Notes under the pieces: generated by a model | Seen by the model: the letters and a program-made list of their open reading frames with translations, nothing else | Database searches by the model: none | What the model was told of the DNA's origin: nothing | Translations under genes and position numbers: made by a program | Assembly (NCBI RefSeq): GCF_000473085.1 | Contig: NZ_AXBA01000006.1 | Coordinates: 1-64,000 of the forward strand | DNA: 64,000 nucleotides | Direction of reading: 5' to 3' | DNA from: Azorhizobium doebereinerae UFLA1-100 | GTDB lineage: Bacteria; Pseudomonadota; Alphaproteobacteria; Rhizobiales; Xanthobacteraceae | Shown: positions 19,594 through 28,476 of the stretch, piece by piece | How positions within the stretch are numbered: position 1 is the stretch's first letter | How the letters are laid out: every line of letters starts with the position of its first letter

Positions 19594-21111
19594 ATGAACC
19601 GCCGTGAACTGATCCTGGGCGCGCTCGCCGCTGGCGTGGCCTTGCCGTCGCTCGAATCCGCATGGGCACAGGCCGTGCCGCCGGCCGCCCCGTCGCCCAT
19701 GCCGCTCGCCGTCACCCGCCGCACCCTCGAGGTGAACGGCAAGGCGGCTTCCGTCTTCGGCCTCGCCCGGCCCGACGGCACGCCCGGCCTGACGCTGAAT
19801 GCCGGCGAGGCCTTCCGTGTCGCGCTGTCCAACGCCGCCGACGCGCCGACCCTGGTGCACTGGCACGGCCTGACCCCGCCCTGGGCGCAGGATGGCGTGC
19901 CGGACATGCCCGCGCCGCTGCTCGCCCCGGGGGAAACCCGCCAGTATGACTTTCCGGCCGGTCCCGGCGGCACCCATTGGATGCACGCCCACACCTTGCA
20001 GGAGCAGGCGCTGCTCGCCGCCCCGCTGATCGTGCGCACGGCGCAGGACCAGGCGGCCGACGAGCAGGAGGTGGTGGTGCTGCTGCACGACTTCTCCTTC
20101 ACCCCCGCCGAGGAACTGCTGGCGCGCCTGCGCGGCGGCGGACAGGGCGCCGTGAGCCCCGGCGCCATGAACCACGGCGCCATGGGCCAGGCTTCCATGG
20201 ATCTGGCGTCGAAGAACCACGGCTCCATGGGCGGCATGTCCATGCCCATGTCGTCCATGCCCATGGCGGGCATGTCGCACGGGGCGATGGGGCATGGCGC
20301 GGGGGGCGGCATGGATCTCAACGACATCGCGTTCGATGCCTATCTCGCCAACGACCGCACGCTGGACGACCCGCAGGTGGTGCGGGTGGAGCGGGGCGGG
20401 CGGGTGCGGCTGCGCCTCATCAACGGGGCGACCGCCACCGCCTTCACGCTGGACAGCGCCGGGCTCGAGGGCGAGCTGATCGCCGTGGACGGCCAGCCGG
20501 TGGCGCCGGTGCGGGGACGGCGCTTTCCCATCGCCATGGGGCAGCGGCTGGATGTGCGCTTCGCCCTGCCGCAGGCGGGCGGGGCCTTTCCCCTGCTCGC
20601 TTTGCGGGAGGGCGCGCCGGAGCGCACGGGCGTCATCCTGGCGACGCCCGGGGCGGCGGTCGCCCGGCTTCCGGCCGCGGGCGAGGCGGCTGGGCCGGTG
20701 ATCGACCTGGCGCTCGAGCAGGCGCTGCGGCCCCTCGCGCCGCTGCCGGCCCGGACGGCGGACCAGCGCTTCCAGGTCGCGCTGTCGGGCAATATGGCGG
20801 GCTATGACTGGAGCATCGGGGATGGCGCGCCGCTGGCCGTGCGGCGGGGCCAGCGGGTGGAGATCGCCATGCGCAACGCCTCGATGATGATGCACCCTAT
20901 GCACTTGCACGGGCATCATTTTCAGGTGGTCGAGATCAATGGGCGGCGGCTGTCCGGGGCGGTGCGGGACACCGTGGCGATGCCGCCCATGAGCGCCGTG
21001 ACCATCGCCTTCGACACCGACAACCCGGGCCGCTGGGCCTTCCATTGCCACCACCTCTACCACATGGCGGCGGGCATGATGTCGTTCGTGGCCTATGAGG
21101 GCGTCGGCTGA
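19594..21111 (+). CDS. Multicopper oxidase with Met-rich insert (copper-resistance type)
   Basis: This 505-residue periplasmic oxidase starts with a twin-arginine signal (NRRELILG). Copper ligands lie in HWHG (89-92), WMHAH (129-133), HPMHLHGHHF (434-443) and HCHHLYHM (484-491), the last being the T1/T3 motif. Residues about 190-235 form a Met/His-rich insert with repeated MNHGAMG, GSMGGMSMPMSS and AGMSHGAMGHG, as in CopA/CueO-type cuprous oxidases. It likely oxidises Cu(I) or phenolic compounds for copper tolerance. The ATG has an AGAGGA ribosome site. A hairpin follows near 21182. Confidence 0.92.
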   Translation: MNRRELILGALAAGVALPSLESAWAQAVPPAAPSPMPLAVTRRTLEVNGKAASVFGLARPDGTPGLTLNAGEAFRVALSNAADAPTLVHWHGLTPPWAQDGVPDMPAPLLAPGETRQYDFPAGPGGTHWMHAHTLQEQALLAAPLIVRTAQDQAADEQEVVVLLHDFSFTPAEELLARLRGGGQGAVSPGAMNHGAMGQASMDLASKNHGSMGGMSMPMSSMPMAGMSHGAMGHGAGGGMDLNDIAFDAYLANDRTLDDPQVVRVERGGRVRLRLINGATATAFTLDSAGLEGELIAVDGQPVAPVRGRRFPIAMGQRLDVRFALPQAGGAFPLLALREGAPERTGVILATPGAAVARLPAAGEAAGPVIDLALEQALRPLAPLPARTADQRFQVALSGNMAGYDWSIGDGAPLAVRRGQRVEIAMRNASMMMHPMHLHGHHFQVVEINGRRLSGAVRDTVAMPPMSAVTIAFDTDNPGRWAFHCHHLYHMAAGMMSFVAYEGVG

Positions 21112-21181
21112 GGCGCCGGGTCGGGACCCGGCTTTGGACGCGGACTTACCCGAACGCGACACCGTGTCTCGCGACACCGGC

Positions 21182-21201
21182 CCGGCCCCGCCAAGGGCCG
21201 G
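21182..21201 (+). terminator. Hairpin downstream of the multicopper oxidase
   Basis: Arms CCGGCCC/GGGCCGG around six bases, about 70 bases past the stop. The 282-base region 21112-21393 holds no gene. It also contains short inverted repeats GACAC-C-GTGTC (21158-21168) and CGACA-CA-TGTCG (21293-21304). Confidence 0.35.
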
Positions 21202-21341
21202 TGCCGGCGGGATTTTCCGGCGCGGGGCGCGGCGGAACGGCCGCCGCGCCGATGCGATGAACGCGCCACTTCCCCCGCCGCCGCGAACCGTTCGACACAT
21301 GTCGCGCGGCGGTGGTTTCCAGTTACCTTGACGGATGATCT

Positions 21342-21391
21342 CCCCCTCCCGCCGCCCGGCCGGCGACCGGCGGACGGACGACGGGAGGGGG
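21342..21391 (-). terminator. Hairpin ending the eight-gene carboxylate operon
   Basis: Arms CCCCCTCCCG/CGGGAGGGGG separated by a 30-base GC-rich loop that can pair internally, directly after the stop of the last SDR gene at 21394. Confidence 0.45.
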
Positions 21392-21393
21392 GC

Positions 21394-22302
21394 TCAGCCG
21401 GCGGCGGGCTGGCGGGTGGTGGCGGCGAGGCCCCCGTCCACCAGCAGCTCGGTGCCGGTGATGTAGGCGGCGCGGTCGGAGGCCAGGAACAGGGCCGCCT
21501 CGGCGACATCGAAGGCGGTGCCCATCCGCCCCAGCGGGCATTGGCCGGCGCGCAGCGCCTTCATCCGGTCGAGATCCGCCGCGCCATAGGCGCCGGCCAC
21601 CGTCTTCTCGATGCGCGGCGTGTCGATGAGGCCGGGGATGATGGTGTTGGCGCGGATGCCGTAGGGCGCGTTCTCCACCGCCAGCAGCCGCAGGTACTGG
21701 ATGACGGCCGCCTTGGTGGTGCCGTAGGCGAGGTGGGGATAGCCCACGTCCCGCAGCCCGGCGATGGAGGAGGTGGCGAGGATGACGCCGCGCCCCCGCG
21801 CCCGCATGGCCGGCAGCACGGTGGCGGCGGCCAGGTGCAAGGCGGTGAGGTTGGCGTCGCAGATGCGGCGCCAGTCGGCCGGCGAGGTCGCCTCGGAGGG
21901 CCCCGCCTTGCCGATGCCGACGTTGAAATAGAGCACGTCGATCCGCCCATGCCGGGCGAGCACCCCGTCGAGCGCCCCGGCCAGGGCGGCGTCGTCGGTC
22001 ACGTCGAGGGCGACCGCCGTGGCGGCGGCCCCGGTCTCTTGGCCGGTCTCCTGGGCGCCCGTCTCCTCGCCGCCCGTCTCCTGGGCGAGGAGGCGGCAGG
22101 TCTCCTGCGCCGAGGCGAGGTCGCGGTCGGCCACCACCACGGTGGCGCCGGCCTGGGCGAACAGCAGCGACACCGCCTTGCCGATGCCCCAGCCCGGCCC
22201 GATGGAGCCGCCGCCCAGCACGACGGCGACGCGGCCGTCCAGATCCCGCGCCCGGCCGCCCGCATGGGCGGCGCCGGGCGCTTCATATGTGCGCGGATGC
22301 AT
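21394..22302 (-). CDS. SDR-family oxidoreductase with ETG-repeat insert
   Basis: This 302-residue short-chain dehydrogenase has a cofactor motif in GGGSIGPGWGIG (30-41), Ser178/179, and the catalytic pair Tyr193/Lys197 in YGTTK. Residues 74-91 (QETGGEETGAQETGQETG) are a low-complexity insert not usual in the family. The matching DNA at about 22030-22090 is a degenerate tandem repeat. It is the last gene of the operon; its ATG overlaps the transporter stop by one base. A role as dehydrogenase of the imported substrate or product is inferred. Confidence 0.87.
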   Translation of the reverse strand: MHPRTYEAPGAAHAGGRARDLDGRVAVVLGGGSIGPGWGIGKAVSLLFAQAGATVVVADRDLASAQETCRLLAQETGGEETGAQETGQETGAAATAVALDVTDDAALAGALDGVLARHGRIDVLYFNVGIGKAGPSEATSPADWRRICDANLTALHLAAATVLPAMRARGRGVILATSSIAGLRDVGYPHLAYGTTKAAVIQYLRLLAVENAPYGIRANTIIPGLIDTPRIEKTVAGAYGAADLDRMKALRAGQCPLGRMGTAFDVAEAALFLASDRAAYITGTELLVDGGLAATTRQPAAG

Positions 22303-23813
22303 CAGCTTTCCTCCTCCGCGAAGGCGACGTCGCGCTTGCGGCGCAGGGAGGGCAGGGCCAGCATCACCAGGGTGACGGCCAGCGCGATGAGGATGGTCAG
22401 GCTGATCGGCCGCTCGACAAAGGTGAGCAGGCTGCCGCGCGAGAGCATCAGCGCCCGGCGCAGGTTCTCCTCCAGCATCGGCCCCAGCACGAAGCCCAGC
22501 AGCAGCGGCGCCGGCTCGCAGCCCAGCTTGATCAGCAGGTAGCCGATGGCGCCGAACGCCACCATCACCAGCACGTCGAAGCCGGAGTTGTTGAGGCTGT
22601 AGGCGCCGATGGCGCAGAACAGCAGCACCGCCGGGAACAGGTATTCGTAGCGCACCCGCAAGAGCTTCACCCACAGGCCGATGAGCGGCAGGTTGATGAT
22701 CACCAGCATCAGGTTGCCGATCCACATGGAGGAGATCAGCCCCCAGAACAGCGCCGGCTGCTGCTTCAGCATCATCGGGCCGGGCTGGACGCCCTGGATG
22801 ATGAAGGCGCCCACCAGCAGCGCCATCACCGCGTTGGTGGGCAGGCCGAGGGTGAGCAGCGGCACGAAGGAGGTCTGCGCCGCCGCGTTGTTCGCGGTCT
22901 CCGGCCCCGCCACGCCCTCGATGGCGCCCTTGCCGAAGCGGCTCGGATTGGCCGCCACCTTCTTCTCCAGGCTGTAGGAGGCGAAGGAGGCGAGCGTCGC
23001 GCCGCCACCGGGCAGCACGCCCAGCAGGCTGCCGACGGCGGTGCCGCGCAGGACGGCGGGCCAGGAGCGCCGCATGTCGTCGCGGGTCGGCCACAGGCTG
23101 GAGAGCGGCCGCACGGTGCCCACGTCCGCGCCCCGGTTCTCCAGGTTGCGCAGGATCTCCGCCACGCCGAACAGGCCCATGGCGAGGGGCACGAAATTGA
23201 TGCCCTCCGCCAGCTGCATCAGGCCGAAGGTGAAGCGGAACTGCCCGGTGTTGATGTCCACGCCGATGGTGCCGAGGGCGATGCCCGCCGCCACCATGGT
23301 CACCGATTTGAGCACCGAGCCGTGGGCCAGCACGATGGACACCAGCAGGCCGAACAGGATCAGCGAGAAATAGTCCGCCGCCTCGAACGACAGCGCGGCC
23401 CGCGTCATGATCGGGCCGAAGGCGGCGAGCACCAGGGTCGCCACGCTGCCGCCGAACAGCGAGCCGATGGCGGCGATGGCGAGCGCGGCGCCGGCGCGGC
23501 CCTGCTTGGCCATCTGGTGGCCGTCCAGCGTGGTGACCACGCTGGAGGTCTCGCCCGGCAGGTTCAGCAGGATGGCGGTGGTGGAGCCGCCGTACTGGGC
23601 GCCGTAATAGATGCCCGCCAGCATGATGATGGAGGCTTCCGTGGGTAGCCCGAAGGTGAGCGGCAGCAGCAGCGCCATGGTGGCGGTGGGGCCGACGCCG
23701 GGCAGCACCCCGATCAGCGTGCCGAGCAGCGCGCCGATGAAGCAGAAGGCCAGATTCATGGGCTGCACGGCGACGCCGAGCCCCATGGCGATGTTTCCGA
23801 ACAGATCGATCAT
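22302..23813 (-). CDS. Tripartite tricarboxylate transporter large permease (TctA family)
   Basis: This 503-residue membrane protein with about 10-12 helices has the TctA signature at the N-terminus, GTLIGVLPGVGPTATMALLLP, followed by the GIYYGAQYGGSTTAILLNLPGE segment. Together with the TctB and TctC proteins it imports a carboxylate using the proton or sodium gradient. The start is set by an ATGA overlap with the upstream TctB gene, which is tighter than any upstream alternative. It is part of the minus-strand operon 29273 to 21394. Confidence 0.94.
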   Translation of the reverse strand: MIDLFGNIAMGLGVAVQPMNLAFCFIGALLGTLIGVLPGVGPTATMALLLPLTFGLPTEASIIMLAGIYYGAQYGGSTTAILLNLPGETSSVVTTLDGHQMAKQGRAGAALAIAAIGSLFGGSVATLVLAAFGPIMTRAALSFEAADYFSLILFGLLVSIVLAHGSVLKSVTMVAAGIALGTIGVDINTGQFRFTFGLMQLAEGINFVPLAMGLFGVAEILRNLENRGADVGTVRPLSSLWPTRDDMRRSWPAVLRGTAVGSLLGVLPGGGATLASFASYSLEKKVAANPSRFGKGAIEGVAGPETANNAAAQTSFVPLLTLGLPTNAVMALLVGAFIIQGVQPGPMMLKQQPALFWGLISSMWIGNLMLVIINLPLIGLWVKLLRVRYEYLFPAVLLFCAIGAYSLNNSGFDVLVMVAFGAIGYLLIKLGCEPAPLLLGFVLGPMLEENLRRALMLSRGSLLTFVERPISLTILIALAVTLVMLALPSLRRKRDVAFAEEES

Positions 23814-24274
23814 GGCGTGAGGTCCGGCCATGTGGGGATGAGGATGCCGAGCCCGAGCAGGAACACCACCCAGCAGAAGCCGGCGAGGACGAGCGCGAGG
23901 ACAAGGCGCGAGCGAAGCGTCAGGCCGGGCACGGCGGCGGTGGCGACCAGCACCAGGGCCATGCACGACAGGATGAAGCCGAGCGTCTGGGCGACCAGGG
24001 CGAACAGGACGAGGCCGCCGAGCACCAGCGCGAACGGGCGCCACGCCCAGCCGGTGATGCCCGGCCCGGCGACCAGCAGGCCCTTCAGCAGGATGGCGGC
24101 GCCGAGCGCGGCCAGCACGCCGAACACCACGGCGGGGAAATAGCCCGGCCCCATCTGGAGCGCCGTGCCCATGGGATAGGAAAAGCTGCCGAACACCCCG
24201 GCGAGGCCGGAGGCGAGGAAGATGGCGCCGGCGATGATGTCCTGGCTTGAGTGCTTGATGCCGAATGGCGTCAT
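23810..24274 (-). CDS. Tripartite tricarboxylate transporter small subunit (TctB family)
   Basis: This 154-residue membrane protein has four predicted helices and the typical N-terminal MGPGYFP motif. It is the small permease partner of TctA, whose gene overlaps it by four bases. The DctQ-like role in coupling is known for the family; the substrate is not known. Confidence 0.9.
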   Translation of the reverse strand: MTPFGIKHSSQDIIAGAIFLASGLAGVFGSFSYPMGTALQMGPGYFPAVVFGVLAALGAAILLKGLLVAGPGITGWAWRPFALVLGGLVLFALVAQTLGFILSCMALVLVATAAVPGLTLRSRLVLALVLAGFCWVVFLLGLGILIPTWPDLTP

Positions 24275-24385
24275 GATGAGGCTTCCGGTCTGAGGAGGCG
24301 GGCCGGTGGGTCCGCGCGGGTGCGGGCGCCGCGCGGACGGGAGGTGCCGGCGATGAGCCGGGGACGGGACCAGCCGGGGACGGCG

Positions 24386-25399
24386 CTACTGCTTGGGCAC
24401 GCCCGCCTGGTCGATCACGCCCTTCCACTTCGCCAGCTCGGCGTCCACGTGGCGGGCGAGCTCCTCCGGCGTGCCGCCGCCGACCACGGCGCCGCTGTCG
24501 TGCAGGAACTTGATCATCTCCGGCTTCTTCAGCAGCTCGTTGGTGGCGGCGTTGACGCGCGCGACCACCTCCTTCGGCGTCCCGGCGGGCGCGAACAGGC
24601 CGAACCAGGAGGTGGCCTCGAACGTCGACAGGTCGACGCTCTTGGCCGCCTCCGCCACGGTGGGGATGTTCGGCGCCAAGGGCGAGCGCTGGAGCGTGGT
24701 GATGGCGAGCGCCTTGAGGTCGCCGCTCAGCACGTACTGGTAGGCCGAAGGCATGTTGTCGAACATCAGCTGGGTCTGGCCGCCGATGACGGAGGTGATG
24801 GCCTGCGCGCTGCCCGGGAAGGGGATGTGCGTCATCTGGATGCCGGTCTTGGCCTTGAACATCTCGCCCGACAAATGGGTGGAGGCGCCAATGCCCGAGG
24901 AGGCGTAGTTCAGCTTGTCGGGATTGGCCTTGGCATAGGCGATCAGCTCATCCACCGTGTTGACCGGCAGGTTCTTGTTGACCACCAGAATATTGGGAAT
25001 GGCGTCCAGATAGACGATCGGGACGAAGCTCTTGACCGGGTCGTACTTCAGCGTGGTGTAGAGGTTGGGCGCGATGCCGTGGGAGGAGACCTGGCCGAGG
25101 AACAGCGTGTAGCCGTCCGGCTTGGCATTGGCCGCCAGCGTGGTGCCCAGCGTCGCGCCGGCGCCGGGCCGGTTGTCGACGATCACCGTCTTGCCGAGGA
25201 TCGTGGTCAGCCCTTCGGCCACCTTGCGGGCGAGGATGTCGGTGGCGCCGCCGGCCGAATAGGGCACGATGATAGTGATGTTGCGCAGGGGCCAGGCGGT
25301 CTCGGCGGCGGCGCCACCGGCGCCGAGCGTGAGGCCGGAACCGAGCGTGAGGCCGGCGGCGAGCGCCGCGGCGAAGGCGGTCTTGATGCGTCGGAACAT
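24386..25399 (-). CDS. Tripartite tricarboxylate transporter substrate-binding protein (Bug/TctC family)
   Basis: This 337-residue periplasmic receptor has a signal peptide to about residue 32 (GGAAAET) and Bug-family segments: ITIIVPYSAGGATDILAR, VIVDNRPGAGATLGTTL and FEATSWFGLFAPAGTP. Bug proteins usually bind carboxylates or similar acids. The ATG has a strong GGGAGGAAA ribosome site. It is followed after 111 bases by TctB and TctA. Confidence 0.92.
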   Translation of the reverse strand: MFRRIKTAFAAALAAGLTLGSGLTLGAGGAAAETAWPLRNITIIVPYSAGGATDILARKVAEGLTTILGKTVIVDNRPGAGATLGTTLAANAKPDGYTLFLGQVSSHGIAPNLYTTLKYDPVKSFVPIVYLDAIPNILVVNKNLPVNTVDELIAYAKANPDKLNYASSGIGASTHLSGEMFKAKTGIQMTHIPFPGSAQAITSVIGGQTQLMFDNMPSAYQYVLSGDLKALAITTLQRSPLAPNIPTVAEAAKSVDLSTFEATSWFGLFAPAGTPKEVVARVNAATNELLKKPEMIKFLHDSGAVVGGGTPEELARHVDAELAKWKGVIDQAGVPKQ

Positions 25400-25441
25400 G
25401 GTTTCCTCCCGTGGGTCGATCTTGTTTTTTGCGTTGGTTGG

Positions 25442-26155
25442 TCAGGCGGCGCCGATGGTCATGCCCCCGCACACGTAGAGCACTTGGCCGGTGACGAAGC
25501 CGGCGCGGTCCGAGGCGAAGAAGGCGACCGCCTCGGCCACGTCCTCGGGGGTGCCGAGGCGGCCGACGGGCACCTTGTCGATGATGGCCCGGGTGCGCGG
25601 GGAGCCGGCCGGGTTCACCGCCTCGAACAGGCTGGTGCGGATCGGGCCGGGGCCGACCGCGTTGACGGTGATGCCGTGGGCGCCCAGTTCCAGCGCCCAG
25701 GTGCGGGTCATGCCGTGCAGGCCGGCCTTCGTCGCGGCGTAGGCGGTGCGCAGCTCCTTGCCCAGCGCGGCGCGGCTGGAGATGTTGACGATGCGGCCGC
25801 GCCCGGCCGCCTTCATCGCCGGCAGCACCGCCTGCGCGCACAGGATCGGCGCCTTGAGGTTGATCGCCGCCACCTGGTCCAGGCTGCCGGGCGTGGTGTC
25901 CTCCAGGCTCGCCGGCTGCACGATGCCGGCATTGTTGACGAGGCGCGTGACCGCGCGCCCGCCCGCCGCCTGCGCCAGCGCCCCGGCGGTGGCCGTGGCG
26001 TCGGACAGGTCCACCTGGAGGAACAGCTCCAGGTCGTCGTGCTCGGGCGGGACGATGTCCAGCACGATGACGCGGAAGCCGTCCTCGGAGAGGCGGCGGG
26101 AGATGGCGCCGCCGATGTTGCGGCTGCCCCCGGTCACCAGCGCGAAGTCGCCCAC
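25442..26155 (-). CDS. SDR-family oxidoreductase (FabG-like)
   Basis: This 237-residue classical SDR has a TGGSRNIGGAI cofactor loop (8-18), NNAG at 74-77, Ser126/127, and catalytic Tyr139/Lys143. The GTG start lies three bases after the citryl-CoA-lyase-like stop. Operon context suggests it acts on a hydroxy- or oxoacid intermediate rather than in fatty-acid synthesis. Substrate unknown. Confidence 0.9.
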   Translation of the reverse strand: MGDFALVTGGSRNIGGAISRRLSEDGFRVIVLDIVPPEHDDLELFLQVDLSDATATAGALAQAAGGRAVTRLVNNAGIVQPASLEDTTPGSLDQVAAINLKAPILCAQAVLPAMKAAGRGRIVNISSRAALGKELRTAYAATKAGLHGMTRTWALELGAHGITVNAVGPGPIRTSLFEAVNPAGSPRTRAIIDKVPVGRLGTPEDVAEAVAFFASDRAGFVTGQVLYVCGGMTIGAA

Positions 26156-26158
26156 GGC

Positions 26159-26953
26159 TCAGGCCTCGTAGGGGATGGTCGTATCGACCAGATCCCAGAT
26201 GAAGCGGCCGGCGGGGCGCTGCTGCTCCTCGGCGATGTGGGCCACCAGCCCGGCGGTGCGGCCGAGCACGGAGAAGCCGCGCATCAGCTCCACCGGAATG
26301 CCCATCTCGCCCAGCAGCGCCGAGACCGCGCCGGTGGCGTTGATGGTGATGTGCTTGCCGGCCTTTTCGTCCACCACCTGCGCCAGCAGGCGGAGCGCGG
26401 CCACATGGCGCCCGGCCAGGCCGTTCTCGGCGCCGATCTCCAACAGGCGGATGGCGCGCGGATCGTCCGGCCGGTGCAAATGGTGGCCGAAGCCGGGCAG
26501 GTGGGCGCGGCGGGCCTTGTGGTCGGCGACGATCTCCTCGGCCAGTGCCCGCTGCCCGGCCTCCGGCGCGGCGGCGATCTTGTCGAGCAGGCGGGCGTTG
26601 TTCTCCACCGTGCCGACGAACTGGCTGCCCACCGCCATCAGGCCGGCGGCGACCGCGCCCTGGAGGTTCTCCGGCGCGCTCATGTAGATGGAGCGGGTGG
26701 CGATGGCGCTGGGGGTGAGGCCGTGCTCCATCATGGTGATGAGGATGGCGTTCATCACCCGCCGCTCGCCGTCCGAGATTTCCCGGCCGAGGATGTGGGC
26801 CATGGCCTCGCTGACGAAATCCGGCGATGAGCCGGGTTTCAATATGTCCGCCACCAGATCCTTCTCGCGGTAGAAGATGGCGTCCGTGGTGTGGTGGCTG
26901 AGCGCCGTGGTGGGCGTCTTCATGCCGGATGTCTTGGGGGTGTTGGCGTTCAT
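26159..26953 (-). CDS. Short citrate-synthase-fold protein, citryl-CoA-lyase-like
   Basis: At 264 residues this is much shorter than citrate synthase (about 430) and matches the length of citryl-CoA lyases that share its fold. It has MMEHG at 74-78 and GFGHHLHRPDDPRA at 154-167, the counterpart of the GFGH..Y...DPRA acyl-CoA/oxaloacetate site, with the histidine, aspartate and arginine present. Near the C-terminus is a VAHIAEEQQRP segment. Such enzymes split citryl-CoA or an analogue into acetyl-CoA and a 2-oxoacid. Its start overlaps the CoA-ligase stop (ATGA). The actual substrate is unknown. Confidence 0.8.
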   Translation of the reverse strand: MNANTPKTSGMKTPTTALSHHTTDAIFYREKDLVADILKPGSSPDFVSEAMAHILGREISDGERRVMNAILITMMEHGLTPSAIATRSIYMSAPENLQGAVAAGLMAVGSQFVGTVENNARLLDKIAAAPEAGQRALAEEIVADHKARRAHLPGFGHHLHRPDDPRAIRLLEIGAENGLAGRHVAALRLLAQVVDEKAGKHITINATGAVSALLGEMGIPVELMRGFSVLGRTAGLVAHIAEEQQRPAGRFIWDLVDTTIPYEA

Positions 26954-28476
26954 GAGCGGGCGTCCTCCTTGGCGGATGCGTGGGCGATATGGTCGTCCAC
27001 CAGCACCTGCTTCTGCAGCTTTCCGTAGTTGTTGCGCGGCAGGCGCTCGTAGAATGCGACCGACTTGGGCGCCTTCACCGAGCCCAGCTTGTCCTTGACG
27101 AAGCGGATGATCTCGTCCGGGTCGGCCTGCGCGCCGTCGCGCAGCTCCACCGCCGCGTGCACCGACTCGCCCCATTTGTCGTCGGGCACGCCGAACACGG
27201 CGCAATCGGCCACCGCCGCGTGCTGGGCGATCACCGGCTCGACATCGATGGGATAGACGTTGAAGCCGCCGGTGATGATCAGGTCCTTGGCCCGGCCCTT
27301 GATGTAGAGGAAGCCGTCGGCGTCGAACTGGCCGAGGTCGCCGGTGTGCAGCCAGCCGTCGATCAGGGTCTCGGCGGTCTTGTCCGGCTGGCGCCAGTAG
27401 CCGCTCATCACCAGGTCGCCGCGGATGACGATCTCGCCATATTCGCCCTGCGGCAGCACTTGGCCCGCCTGATCCATGATGGCGACGCGGGTGAGGATGG
27501 TCTCGCGGCCGACCGAGGCGCGCAGCTCCGGCCGGGTCATCTCCTGGGCCGAGATCATGGTGGCGATCTGCGGCGCCTCGGTCTGGCCGTAGGTGGAGGC
27601 GATGCGCGGGCCGAACACCGACTGGGCCTCGGCGATGGCGTCCGGGCGCATGGGGGCGGAGCCGTAGACCAGGTTGCGCAGGTGGTCGTAATTGGCGGCG
27701 CGGGCGGCGGGCAGCTGCATCATCATGTAGATGACGGTGGGCGGCAGGAAGGTGGTGGCGATGCGCTCCTCGGCGAGGCAGCGCAGGGTGTCCTCCGGGC
27801 GCGGCTGGTCCAGCAGCACCAGCGTGCCGCCGGTGCCCAGCGTCGGCAGGATGTAGGTGGAGGTGCCGTGGGTGATGGGCGCGGCCGCCAGCATGCGGTC
27901 GCCTTCCTTGAGCCCCCAGGCCAGCACCTGGGTGGCGATGTTGGTGTTCCAGGCGCGGTAGGGCTGCATCACGCCCTTCGGCTTGCCGGTGGTCCCGCCG
28001 GTGAACTTGATGGCCTGGGTGTCGGAGAGCGGCAGCAGGTGCGGGCGGGGGGCCGCGCCCGCATGGGCGCGGGCGAGCGCGCCGGTGGTGCCGGCGCCGC
28101 CGTCAGGGTCGGCGACGAGGACCTGCGCCCCGGCGCCCTCCACGAGATGGCGGGAATGGGCATCCACGATCACCAGGCTCATCTGGGTGAAGTCGATGCC
28201 CTGGCCGATCTCGGCCGCCTTGTTCTTGGGATAGAGCGGCACCCAGACCTTGCCGGCGGCGATCACCGCCAGCCACGCCACCAGGTGCTCCACATGGTTG
28301 AAGCAGCAGATGCCGACGCGCGAGCCCGGTGCGGGATCGAGCGATTGCAGGCCGGCGGCGAGGGCGCAGGTGCGGGCCAGCAGCTCGCCATAGGTGCAGC
28401 GCTCGGCGCCGAACTCCACGGCGATGCGCTCCGGGGCGCGGGCGGCTTGGCGGTAGAACAGGTCGATAGGATACAT
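26950..28476 (-). CDS. AMP-forming acyl-CoA synthetase
   Basis: This 508-residue ANL-superfamily ligase activates a carboxylate through an acyl-AMP to the CoA thioester. The P-loop FTGGTTGKPKG is at 158-168. The A5-type STYGQTEAP and A7 GWLHTGDLG motifs are clear, and the C-terminal domain ends with LPRNNYGKLQK, carrying the catalytic lysine. It overlaps the IclR stop by one base and the downstream lyase-like gene by four. Placed between transporter and lyase, it most likely activates the imported acid. Confidence 0.93.
   Translation of the reverse strand: MYPIDLFYRQAARAPERIAVEFGAERCTYGELLARTCALAAGLQSLDPAPGSRVGICCFNHVEHLVAWLAVIAAGKVWVPLYPKNKAAEIGQGIDFTQMSLVIVDAHSRHLVEGAGAQVLVADPDGGAGTTGALARAHAGAAPRPHLLPLSDTQAIKFTGGTTGKPKGVMQPYRAWNTNIATQVLAWGLKEGDRMLAAAPITHGTSTYILPTLGTGGTLVLLDQPRPEDTLRCLAEERIATTFLPPTVIYMMMQLPAARAANYDHLRNLVYGSAPMRPDAIAEAQSVFGPRIASTYGQTEAPQIATMISAQEMTRPELRASVGRETILTRVAIMDQAGQVLPQGEYGEIVIRGDLVMSGYWRQPDKTAETLIDGWLHTGDLGQFDADGFLYIKGRAKDLIITGGFNVYPIDVEPVIAQHAAVADCAVFGVPDDKWGESVHAAVELRDGAQADPDEIIRFVKDKLGSVKAPKSVAFYERLPRNNYGKLQKQVLVDDHIAHASAKEDARS

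Noticed and set aside
20161-20310. Met/His-codon repetitive DNA considered as a possible mobile or CRISPR-like repeat
   Set aside because: The repetition follows codons for the Met/His-rich insert of the multicopper oxidase and has no regular spacers.
24251-26830. Long plus-strand frame opposite the TctC, SDR and lyase-like genes
   Set aside because: Low-complexity composition and no ribosome site. All three genes on the other strand have intact family motifs.
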